Assembly: GCA_017646185.1 (NCBI GenBank)
Contig: JAGCNA010000116.1
Location: 1 to 6,093 of the forward strand
Length of the DNA stretch: 6,093 bases
Direction of reading: 5' to 3'
DNA from: Clostridia bacterium
Lineage (GTDB): Bacteria; Bacillota; Clostridia; Oscillospirales; CAG-382
The notes under the pieces were generated by a model. The model searched no databases, was not told the DNA's origin, and worked only from the letters and a program-made list of their open reading frames with translations. Shown here in pieces: positions 1 to 5,542 of the stretch (the first letter of the stretch is position 1; every line of letters begins with the position of its first letter). A program made the translations under genes and the position numbers.

Positions 1-540
1 GAAAAGCTGGCTTCTCTTACCGGATATTATTACTATTTCGGTCAAGCTATAATGGTTTGCGGCACAGGCCCTTACGGCAACGGAATACTTTCCAAATACC
101 CTATCAAAAGCGTGGAAAAAATAATGATTCCCGACCCGGAAACAAAAAACGGAAATCAGCCTTACGAAACGAGATGTATTATTAAAGCTACCATAGACGT
201 GGGAACGGACCTTACCGTTATGGTTTCTCATTTCGGCTTGAACCTTGACGAGCGCATGAATGCCGCACAGACCCTCGTACCCGCCTTGGAGAACGAGAAA
301 TGTATTTTTATGGGCGATCTTAACACCACACCTGAAGAGCCCATACTGGACGGTATACGCGCCCGTATGACAGATGCGGACGATTACTTGAACGGCAAGC
401 TTCTTTCCTACCCTTCCGATAAACCCGAAATAAAGATAGATTATATTTTTGTTTCCCCCGATATAAAGATAAAATATGCGGACATACCCCCGAGGGTAGT
501 TTCCGACCACCGTCCTTATATTGCCAAAATTGAAATTTAA
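1..540 (+). CDS. EEP-family hydrolase (endonuclease/exonuclease/phosphatase), 5' end missing
   Basis: The reading frame is open from base 1 to the TAA at 538-540, so this is the C-terminal 179 residues of a protein whose start lies outside the window. The methionine codon at 52 is internal, because the residues before it continue the fold. Family motifs are clear: YGNGILSKYPI near visible residues 25-35, a SHFG histidine (H77), the metal-site GDLN motif (D106, N108), the IDYIF aspartate (D147) and the terminal SDHRP pair (D169, H170). These match the DNase I-like fold, in which the His and Asp/Asn residues hydrolyse phosphodiester or phosphomonoester bonds with Mg2+. The first metal-binding Asn/Glu segment would be in the missing N-terminus. 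The substrate (nucleic acid, phospholipid or inositol phosphate) cannot be told, and no signal peptide can be assessed. The gene converges on the minus-strand exported-protein gene, with a bidirectional terminator between them. Confidence 0.88.
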   Translation, partial: EKLASLTGYYYYFGQAIMVCGTGPYGNGILSKYPIKSVEKIMIPDPETKNGNQPYETRCIIKATIDVGTDLTVMVSHFGLNLDERMNAAQTLVPALENEKCIFMGDLNTTPEEPILDGIRARMTDADDYLNGKLLSYPSDKPEIKIDYIFVSPDIKIKYADIPPRVVSDHRPYIAKIEI

Positions 541-550
541 AATATTATAC

Positions 551-584
551 AAAAACGGCTTTGGTTTAAACCAAAGCCGTTTTT
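551..584. terminator. Perfect-palindrome bidirectional terminator
   Basis: A 34-bp perfect inverted repeat has arms of 17 bases (AAAAACGGCTTTGGTTT and its complement) with no unpaired centre apart from the few bases needed to turn. The GC-rich core CGGCTTTGG is flanked by A5 on one side and T5 on the other, so the RNA of either strand gives a hairpin followed by U residues. It starts 11 bp after the EEP stop codon and lies about 50 bp beyond the stop of the minus-strand gene ending at 634. It therefore fits as a shared intrinsic terminator for two convergent genes. Confidence 0.9.
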
Positions 585-590
585 GCTTTC

Positions 591-608
591 ACGGGTGTGG
601 TTACCCGT
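591..608. other. Small hairpin downstream of the exported-protein gene
   Basis: ACGGGT (591-596) and ACCCGT (603-608) form a 6-bp GC-rich stem with a 6-base loop. It lies between the stop codon at 634-636 of the minus-strand gene and the larger palindrome at 551-584. No T tract follows on either strand, so it is not a complete intrinsic terminator. It might stabilise the 3' end of the minus-strand mRNA, or it may be chance. Confidence 0.35.
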
Positions 609-633
609 AGTTTCAAAAAGGAGTCAAGATTGT

Positions 634-1941
634 TTAGTCTTGTGTAAGTCTGTCTTTAAGGATTGTGTTAACGTATTCGGAAATAGCCTGAGAACCGCTG
701 AGCTGATGAGGCTCGGAAATTTCATCAAATCCGCCGCCGAAGTGGAACTGGCAATAATTCTGGTATGCAGCTGCGCCGAAGCGGATGGATACGACCTCTT
801 TAAAGCCATGATGTCCTTCAAAGCCGTTAAAGAAAACTGCTACACGGTAATCGGAAACAGCATCGTAATCCTCTACAGGAACCCTTTCGTAGCCGTTGTC
901 CGTGCCAAGATATGTGTAATTTTTGAACTCTTCCCAGAGAGCTTCAAGGTCGGAGACCTCTTTTGCATCCGTATCGCCTTCAAGACGGAGACGCGCTACC
1001 ATCTGCTCTGCCTTCATATCCCATACTTCGATCACAACGGATTTTCCATTGGTATCGTACTTGGGAAAATCAAGCTCTGCGGGAATAAAGCCGTCGGAAT
1101 ACAATTTTACTTCCGCAGTATTATCCTTGCAGTTAAGCTGTTCAACGTATTCGATAGAACTACCGCTGCCAAAATAGAACATACCTATGCCGTAAGGTGC
1201 AAGAGTTTCTTCGTAAAGTCCGCGGTATGTTTCAAAATGATTCGTCATATCATGGAAATAATAAGAAATGGCGAAATCGTTTACGTACCATAACTCTTTT
1301 TCGGTTACGGGTGTTTCTATATCCGTAAATACGCAGAAGCCGTTTCTGTTATCATATGATGCGGAATTGAGCACAATTGCACGTGTCTTTATAACCTGCC
1401 ATATATCCTTTTCGATATCAAAGGAATATTCGTTTGTGCCGAACTCCAGACCGTTAAAGCAATCCTTGTATTCCTGCGAAGAATAAAATTTAACGCCGGG
1501 ATAGGCTACGGTGTTTCCTTCAAGATCTGTTATCACAACAAGATCGTAAGTTTTAAAAAGCTTAACGGTATCGTCGATGATAAAAAGCATATCTTCTGCG
1601 GAAAGAGTAAACCATTCGCCGTTTTCTCTTCTTGCGACAAAATCGCTTATCTGTTCTGCGGAATAGATGCTTACAACCGACTTGCCTTCAAGCTCGGAAG
1701 TGAATAAATACTGACCGAACTTGCCGGAAAGCTGTTCCTGAGGCGTGGGAACGGTAGTATCGGTTATAATGCTCTCTTCCTCGGGAATCAGATCGCTTAC
1801 ATCGGGGGCGTAGGAATCCGTATCCACGGCTTTGTCTTCGGTTTCAGTCATACCCATAAGCATAAGTCCGCCTGCAAGTATGCATACCGCCAGTAAAAGG
1901 GAAAGTGCGGAACGGAAAAAGAGACGTTTGCTGAATTTCAT
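634..1941 (-). CDS. Membrane-anchored extracytoplasmic protein of unknown function
   Basis: This is a 435-residue protein that I do not recognise. The N-terminus is basic (K2, K5, R6, R10), followed by one hydrophobic segment at about residues 11-30, then a very acidic, Pro/Thr-containing linker at about 31-72 and one or more mixed alpha/beta domains to the end. C20 is preceded by LLAV, which is not a valid lipobox, and no clear signal-peptidase I site is visible. An uncleaved N-terminal anchor with the bulk of the protein outside the cell is the best reading. Aromatic and acidic residues are frequent and there is no catalytic motif I can name. The ATG at 1939-1941 is supported by GAAGG (1949-1953), 7 bases upstream. 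The gene follows the histidine kinase on the same strand after a 71-bp gap that contains its own promoter, which is a close copy of the response-regulator promoter. This suggests it is an output or accessory partner of that two-component system. Existence is near certain; function is unknown. Confidence 0.85.
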   Translation of the reverse strand: MKFSKRLFFRSALSLLLAVCILAGGLMLMGMTETEDKAVDTDSYAPDVSDLIPEEESIITDTTVPTPQEQLSGKFGQYLFTSELEGKSVVSIYSAEQISDFVARRENGEWFTLSAEDMLFIIDDTVKLFKTYDLVVITDLEGNTVAYPGVKFYSSQEYKDCFNGLEFGTNEYSFDIEKDIWQVIKTRAIVLNSASYDNRNGFCVFTDIETPVTEKELWYVNDFAISYYFHDMTNHFETYRGLYEETLAPYGIGMFYFGSGSSIEYVEQLNCKDNTAEVKLYSDGFIPAELDFPKYDTNGKSVVIEVWDMKAEQMVARLRLEGDTDAKEVSDLEALWEEFKNYTYLGTDNGYERVPVEDYDAVSDYRVAVFFNGFEGHHGFKEVVSIRFGAAAYQNYCQFHFGGGFDEISEPHQLSGSQAISEYVNTILKDRLTQD

Positions 1942-1976
1942 ACATTTACCTTCTTTCTGTGTTTTAGTGTAGCCTT

Positions 1977-2010
1977 ATTATAAAACCCAGATATTATGGA
2001 GTTGTAATGA
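1977..2010 (-). promoter_or_regulatory. Promoter of the exported-protein gene with paired operator half-sites
   Basis: On the minus strand there is a perfect -10 box, TATAAT (1977-1982). Ten bases beyond its edge begin two direct half-sites, CATAATA (1992-1998) and CATTACA (2003-2009), spaced 11 bp apart. No convincing -35 hexamer lies at 16-18 bp from the -10, which is typical of promoters that need an activator. Transcription would start near 1970, giving a leader of about 29 bases with GAAGG at 1949-1953 and the ATG at 1941. Over 34 bp it matches the response-regulator promoter at 27 positions with no gaps. It begins just past the histidine kinase stop codon, so the exported protein can be made independently of the upstream operon. 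Confidence 0.75.
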
Positions 2011-2050
2011 TTTTATTCCTGAGTTGTAAGGTTATTGTAAAGTGTTGTAA
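2002..2050 (-). repeat. Phased TTACAA direct-repeat array (probable response-regulator operator)
   Basis: The minus strand carries TTACAA at 2045-2050, 2035-2040, 2024-2029 and 2002-2007, with spacings of 10, 11 and 22 bp. The 22-bp step is two 11-bp units; its empty middle slot covers the kinase stop codon region. Three copies lie within the last 13 codons of the histidine kinase gene, and the fourth is the distal half-site of the exported-protein promoter. OmpR/PhoB-family regulators are known to bind tandem direct repeats of about 11 bp on one helix face, for example Bacillus PhoP on TTAACA-like repeats. Binding here by the adjacent regulator is inferred. Confidence 0.7.
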
Positions 2051-3398
2051 AGTTTACAGAGGCAACGGTGCCTTTTTGCGGTTCGGAGGCAAATTCAAGG
2101 CTCGTTCCGTGAGCTTCCGCAATACGTTTGCACAAGGCAAGTCCCAAGCCGGTGCCGCCTTCGGCACGAGAACGGGATTTATCGGTACGGTAAAACGGCT
2201 CGGTAATATGCAAAAGCTGTTCTTGTGTCATCCCTATTCCCGTATCCTTTACGTACAGTTTTACCGTGTCTCCGCAAATTTCCGTGCCAACAGTAACCGT
2301 GCCGTTTTCCTTGCAGGATTTTACCGCATTTTCTATAAGGTTGGATAGTAAAATATCCAAAAGCGGCTCGTCTGCATAAATGCAGGAATCCTCTGCTGTG
2401 CACAACAGCTCCACTCCCCTGTTGCGGGCATCCTTGTTCAAACGGTTGCAGATACGGTATGCAAAACCACGCAACGAAAATTCTTTTGGAGATATGCCGT
2501 TTTCACGGATAAACGCTGAATCAAGCAGGACTTCGCTTATATCTTTAAGCCGCATCGATTCGGACATAATGTATTTTGCCGCATCCACACGCTCATCTTC
2601 GGGTATTTTTGCACCGCAAATATATTCTGCGTAACCGTGTATTGCCGTAAGAGGCGTGCGCATTTCGTGGGCAAGGTTATCCAGCATATTCTGTTTGCGG
2701 TCTGCAGTGTCCTTAAGCTGTGTTATCTGACGTGAAACCTTATCCGCCATTATATTAAAATCCCTTGCCAAGGCGGAAACCTCGTCGTCCCCATTATCAT
2801 CGGCACGCACGGAAAAATTGCCGTTGGCAATATCTCCCGTTGCAGACCTTAATTTTACAAGGGGGAGATACAGCTTTCTTAAAACAAAGTACAAAACCGC
2901 GCCCAAAAGCAAAGATGCCGCCAAAGAGCCGGAAACAAAAACGATACAAAGCCGTGTGAATTCTTTATCCAGATAAGATACGTCCTTGGAATACACCATC
3001 GTAACCGCACCTTCACACACATCCTTGCTGATAACTATGTACCGCTTGCCATCGTTTCTCGTCATTGAAAGGGTGTTCTCTGCAGGAACGGGGATTGATT
3101 CGGATATGCTTGAATATCCCACGTTTCCGTCTGTAATAAATTTAAGAGAAATGTTTTTCCCTTTATAAAACTTACCGTATGTCGCCTGCAAAAGTCCGGC
3201 GCTTTGTGCACCGGTATATTCGTAATCCTTTTCAAAGGCATCGGTTATGCTTAAAAATTCGGTTTGGCAAACACTTTCTGCGGCTTCTATATTATTATGA
3301 AAGGTATACATTGCCAAAGCGAAAACAGCTGCATTCAAAAATACCAAAAACAATATAAATGTGAGCAGATATGTACGCTCAAAAAATTTCATTCTCAT
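2013..3398 (-). CDS. Sensor histidine kinase, HAMP type (OmpR-class partner)
   Basis: This 461-residue inner-membrane kinase should sense an external signal and phosphorylate the response regulator encoded just upstream. Domains in order: TM1 about residues 10-31; an extracytoplasmic sensor of about 115 residues (32-148) with two cysteines (C44, C128) and no fold I recognise; TM2 about 149-173; HAMP about 174-225; HisKA with the phospho-accepting H244 in NLAHEMRTP; and an ATPase domain with N box NLIENA (353-358), G1 box DTGIG (385-389), F box at F402 and G2 box GGTGLGL (414-420). All catalytic motifs are intact, and length is normal for the class. The ATG at 3396-3398 overlaps the regulator's TGA (ATGA, 4 bp), which points to translational coupling; there is no strong ribosome binding site of its own. 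A second ATG two codons in is possible. About 10 residues after the ATPase fold form a Thr/Asn-rich tail encoded by the TTACAA repeat array. Confidence 0.97.
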   Translation of the reverse strand: MRMKFFERTYLLTFILFLVFLNAAVFALAMYTFHNNIEAAESVCQTEFLSITDAFEKDYEYTGAQSAGLLQATYGKFYKGKNISLKFITDGNVGYSSISESIPVPAENTLSMTRNDGKRYIVISKDVCEGAVTMVYSKDVSYLDKEFTRLCIVFVSGSLAASLLLGAVLYFVLRKLYLPLVKLRSATGDIANGNFSVRADDNGDDEVSALARDFNIMADKVSRQITQLKDTADRKQNMLDNLAHEMRTPLTAIHGYAEYICGAKIPEDERVDAAKYIMSESMRLKDISEVLLDSAFIRENGISPKEFSLRGFAYRICNRLNKDARNRGVELLCTAEDSCIYADEPLLDILLSNLIENAVKSCKENGTVTVGTEICGDTVKLYVKDTGIGMTQEQLLHITEPFYRTDKSRSRAEGGTGLGLALCKRIAEAHGTSLEFASEPQKGTVASVNFTTLYNNLTTQE

Positions 3399-4042
3399 AT
3401 TTCAAAACGGTAACCGACTTTGAATACGGTTTTTATCCTGTCTTTTATTCCCAGCTTGTGGCGGAGCTGTTGTACGTGTACGTCTACCGTGCGGGTATCT
3501 CCGCAGTAATCGTATTCCCATACTTTTTCAAGTATTTTTTCACGGGAAAGTGCGAGATTGCGGTTATTTATAAGCAATTCCAGCAACGCAAACTCCTTTG
3601 GGGTGAGAACAATATGTTCTCCGTTTTTATACACGTTTCTGCTGCTGAAATCCACGGTAATATCATCAAAGGAAAATGCAGACGCATCCCTTTTGGTACG
3701 GCGGAGCACCGCCTGAACACGGGCGGTCAATTCTGCCATTTCAAATGGCTTTACGATATAATCGTCCGCACCCAGCGCAAGCCCCTTGATACGGTCATCA
3801 AGTCCCGTTTTGGCGGTTACGAAAATTACGGGCACGCTGTTTAAAAGCTTCATTATTTCAAATCCCGATATCCCCGGAAGCATAACGTCAAGAATTACAA
3901 GATCGGGCTGTTCGCTTTTGATCAGCGATAACGCCTGCACTCCATCGTATGCGGGGATACATTCGTGGCCCACAAGGGTAAGATTTTTGCACACCAGACG
4001 GTTTATGGGAAGTTCATCGTCAACGATAAGTAGTTTTGCCAC
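3395..4042 (-). CDS. OmpR/PhoB-family response regulator
   Basis: This is a 215-residue cytoplasmic transcription factor. The receiver domain (about 1-115) has the acidic pair D8/D9, phospho-accepting D52 in ILDVMLPG, the switch threonine T76 and the conserved K98 in VKPF. The winged-helix DNA-binding domain (about 125-215) begins its fold near LTPKEFALLELL (146-157), has the recognition helix at about 184-197 (RTVDVHVQQLRHKL) and ends with the wing TVFKVGYRF. It is slightly shorter than the usual 225-230 residues, mainly in the receiver and linker. The start is GTG (4040-4042), supported by AAGGAG (4052-4057) with about 9 bases between. It overlaps the histidine kinase by 4 bp, so the two form one operon. 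Its own promoter carries the same direct-repeat operator as the exported-protein gene, so positive autoregulation is likely. The closest named relatives by style are PhoP/PhoB-like regulators, but a phosphate role is not shown by the context. Confidence 0.97.
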   Translation of the reverse strand: MAKLLIVDDELPINRLVCKNLTLVGHECIPAYDGVQALSLIKSEQPDLVILDVMLPGISGFEIMKLLNSVPVIFVTAKTGLDDRIKGLALGADDYIVKPFEMAELTARVQAVLRRTKRDASAFSFDDITVDFSSRNVYKNGEHIVLTPKEFALLELLINNRNLALSREKILEKVWEYDYCGDTRTVDVHVQQLRHKLGIKDRIKTVFKVGYRFEI

Positions 4043-4051
4043 GTTTTTACA

Positions 4052-4057
4052 CTCCTT
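4052..4057 (-). promoter_or_regulatory. Ribosome binding site fixing the GTG start of the response regulator
   Basis: AAGGAG on the minus strand lies 9 bases before the GTG at 4042. Its strength supports this non-ATG start, and the receiver domain begins at once (AKLLIVDD), leaving no room for a later start. Confidence 0.85.
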
Positions 4058-4073
4058 GTTTTTTGGTAATTAC

Positions 4074-4107
4074 ATTATAACAGACGGATGTTATGAAATT
4101 GTAATGA
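4074..4107 (-). promoter_or_regulatory. Promoter and operator of the two-component operon
   Basis: The minus strand has a perfect TATAAT (4074-4079). Direct half-sites CATAACA (4089-4095) and CATTACA (4100-4106) are 11 bp apart, the nearer one starting 10 bp from the -10 edge. This geometry is identical to the exported-protein promoter at 1977-2010. The region at -35 (around 4097-4102, reading ACAATT) is poor, which suggests activator dependence. The predicted RNA start near 4067 gives a leader of about 25 bases. Binding by the operon's own regulator is inferred from the repeat geometry and the shared motif. Confidence 0.72.
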
Positions 4108-4137
4108 AAATTAAATTTATTTTAAATAAAATTTATA

Positions 4138-4166
4138 TTGCAAAACTTTTCTTTCCGTGGTAAAAT
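4138..4166 (+). promoter_or_regulatory. Promoter of the permease gene (housekeeping sigma type)
   Basis: TTGCAA (4138-4143), a 17-bp spacer and TAAAAT (4161-4166) make a good vegetative promoter. The DNA just upstream (about 4107-4137) is almost pure A/T, contains a TTTATTT/AAATAAA inverted repeat (4116-4130), and may act as an UP element or be shared with the divergent regulator promoter. The RNA would start near 4173, before the ATG at 4207. The TTG at 4138, which could extend the reading frame, therefore lies in the -35 box and upstream of the transcript. Confidence 0.65.
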
Positions 4167-4190
4167 CCCTCTTTGGAAAAAACACCTGAA

Positions 4191-4196
4191 AAGGAA
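4191..4196 (+). promoter_or_regulatory. Ribosome binding site that decides the permease start
   Basis: AAGGAA, preceded by further A residues, lies 10 bases before the ATG at 4207-4209. This selects that ATG over the in-frame TTG at 4138, which has no ribosome binding site before it. Confidence 0.7.
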
Positions 4197-4206
4197 TCTG
4201 TTTACA

Positions 4207-5490
4207 ATGATTACTGCTGTTATCATCGCTTCGCTTACCTGCCTGGCGTTTATATGCAATATACTTATAAAGCCTTCCGTAATTATTAAAGGCAAAAGCT
4301 ACGGAATATACTGGATATTCCCGCTGTTGGGCGCAGTTTCTCTTCTTTTTGCAAAGGTTATAACACCCAAACAGCTTTTTGAAGGTCTTACCGCTGACAG
4401 CGATATAAACCCGTTAAAGATACTCGCTTTGTTTTTATCCCTTACCCTTATGTCCGTGCTTCTTGACAGCGCAGGATTCTTCCGTGTGCTGGCGGCAAAA
4501 ACACTTTCCTTTGCCAAGCACAGCCAATGGGCGCTGTTTATTTGTCTGTATCTTACGGTGTCCCTGCTTACGGTGTTTACATCCAACGATATTATAGTTC
4601 TTACCTTTACTCCCTTTATATGCTATTTTGCCCATAACGCAAAAATAGACCCTATTCCCTATCTTGTGGGCGAATTTATCGCAGCAAATACCTGGAGTAT
4701 GGCGTTGGTTATAGGTAACCCCACCAATATTTATCTTGCGGGAACGGCAGGAATAAATTTCGGCGAATACTTAACCGTAATGGCGCTGCCCACCCTGCTT
4801 ACCGGTGTAACCGCTTTCGGTGCTTTGTGCCTTATTTTCCGCAAAAAGCTGTCCCTGCCTTTGTTTGTAAAGGAAAACGAAAAGCCTGAATCCGATATTC
4901 CCCTTATGATTATCGGCGGTGTCCATTTGGGAATATGTATTTTACTTATGGCAGTATCCTCTTTGCTGAACATACCTATGTGGATAGTTTCCGTAATCTG
5001 CTTTTTGAGCCAGTATTTATGCTCTTTTGTATACTGCGTATTTACAAAAAAGCTTATGTACGTCCTTGAATCTCTCCGCAGAGCGCCGATAATAACCGTG
5101 CCATTCGTGCTTTCTATGTTCACCATAGTACTGGCATTGGTAAATACGGGAGCCACCGAAGCGGTGAGCAAATATCTGCTTGAGGGTCAAAGTATATTAA
5201 AATGCGGTGTTTCCTCTTTTCTTGCCTCCAACCTTATAAATAATATTCCTATGAGCGTGCTGTTTTCCGCCTTGGTGGGCGAAGACAAGATGGCGGTTTA
5301 CGCGTCCGTTGTGGGTTCTAACCTCGGCGCCTTCCTGACCCCCGTAGGCGCACTTGCGGGAATAATGTGGACGGGGCTTTTAAAAAACCACGGCGTTAAG
5401 CTTTCCTTTGCAAGGTTTTCGTTTTACGGCGCATTGATATCCACCCCCGCCCTTTTAGCCGCACTTTTTGGTTTATATATCATCCTCTAA
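4207..5490 (+). CDS. ArsB/NhaD/CitM-like permease (ion transporter superfamily)
   Basis: This is a 427-residue integral membrane protein with about 10-12 hydrophobic segments. It has the two-fold repeated arrangement of the ArsB/NhaD/SLC13 group. Signature stretches are FTSNDIIVLTFTPF (about 124-137) and VIGNPTNIYLAG (168-179) in the first half, and ASNLINNIPMSVL (340-352) and GSNLGAFLTPVGALAGIMW (370-388) in the second. The last two closely resemble the C-terminal half of ArsB arsenite exporters, and the ND and NN motifs match the helical hairpins that form the substrate site in this superfamily. A hydrophilic loop at about 212-232 (KENEKPESD) separates the halves. The substrate is uncertain: arsenite/antimonite, Na+/H+ or an organic anion are all possible. 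No arsR, arsC or arsA is nearby, which weakens an arsenic role. The start is the ATG at 4207, with AAGGAA upstream. The gene is divergent from the two-component operon and ends at the bidirectional terminator 5 bases past its stop. Confidence 0.9.
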   Translation: MITAVIIASLTCLAFICNILIKPSVIIKGKSYGIYWIFPLLGAVSLLFAKVITPKQLFEGLTADSDINPLKILALFLSLTLMSVLLDSAGFFRVLAAKTLSFAKHSQWALFICLYLTVSLLTVFTSNDIIVLTFTPFICYFAHNAKIDPIPYLVGEFIAANTWSMALVIGNPTNIYLAGTAGINFGEYLTVMALPTLLTGVTAFGALCLIFRKKLSLPLFVKENEKPESDIPLMIIGGVHLGICILLMAVSSLLNIPMWIVSVICFLSQYLCSFVYCVFTKKLMYVLESLRRAPIITVPFVLSMFTIVLALVNTGATEAVSKYLLEGQSILKCGVSSFLASNLINNIPMSVLFSALVGEDKMAVYASVVGSNLGAFLTPVGALAGIMWTGLLKNHGVKLSFARFSFYGALISTPALLAALFGLYIIL

Positions 5491-5494
5491 TTAA

Positions 5495-5527
5495 AAAAAT
5501 CACCTTGTAAAAAACAAGGTGATTTTT
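5495..5527. terminator. Bidirectional intrinsic terminator between the permease gene and dapF
   Basis: A perfect 14-bp inverted repeat (5495-5508 and 5514-5527) has a 5-base A loop. The core TCACCTTGT is flanked by A5 on the left and T5 on the right, so each strand gives a stem followed by U residues. It begins 5 bases after the permease TAA at 5488-5490 and ends 15 bases from the dapF stop at 5543, serving two convergent genes. Confidence 0.92.
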
Positions 5528-5542
5528 GTATTTATTATGCTT

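Noticed and set aside
625..642. CAAGA/TCTTG inverted repeat over the exported-protein stop codon
   Set aside because: The stem is only 5 bp with an 8-base loop and no T tract; it is expected by chance.
583..1293. Long plus-strand open frame (236 codons) opposite the exported-protein gene
   Set aside because: It starts inside the terminator region without a ribosome binding site, its product has no recognisable motifs and cysteine-rich low-quality composition, and it is fully antisense to a gene with a good start, signal segment and promoter.
1870..1910. Possible lipoprotein signal (LLAVC) in the exported protein
   Set aside because: The residue before the cysteine is valine, whereas a lipobox requires Gly, Ala or Ser there. 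The hydrophobic stretch also continues well past the cysteine, as in an uncleaved anchor.
3371..3844. Plus-strand open frame opposite the response regulator
   Set aside because: It overlaps a canonical OmpR-family gene with all receiver and DNA-binding residues intact; the antisense frame shows no motifs and no ribosome binding site.
4116..4130. TTTATTT/AAATAAA palindrome in the divergent region as a repressor operator
   Set aside because: It is pure A/T in an extremely A/T-rich stretch where such symmetry arises easily; it is mentioned only as part of the possible UP-like region.
4731..5171. Minus-strand open frame inside the permease gene
   Set aside because: It is antisense to conserved transmembrane motifs of the permease and has no support of its own.
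4207..5490. Arsenic resistance locus
   Set aside because: The permease has ArsB-like C-terminal motifs, but no arsR, arsC, arsA or arsD is present and related transporters carry many other substrates, so a specific name was not given.
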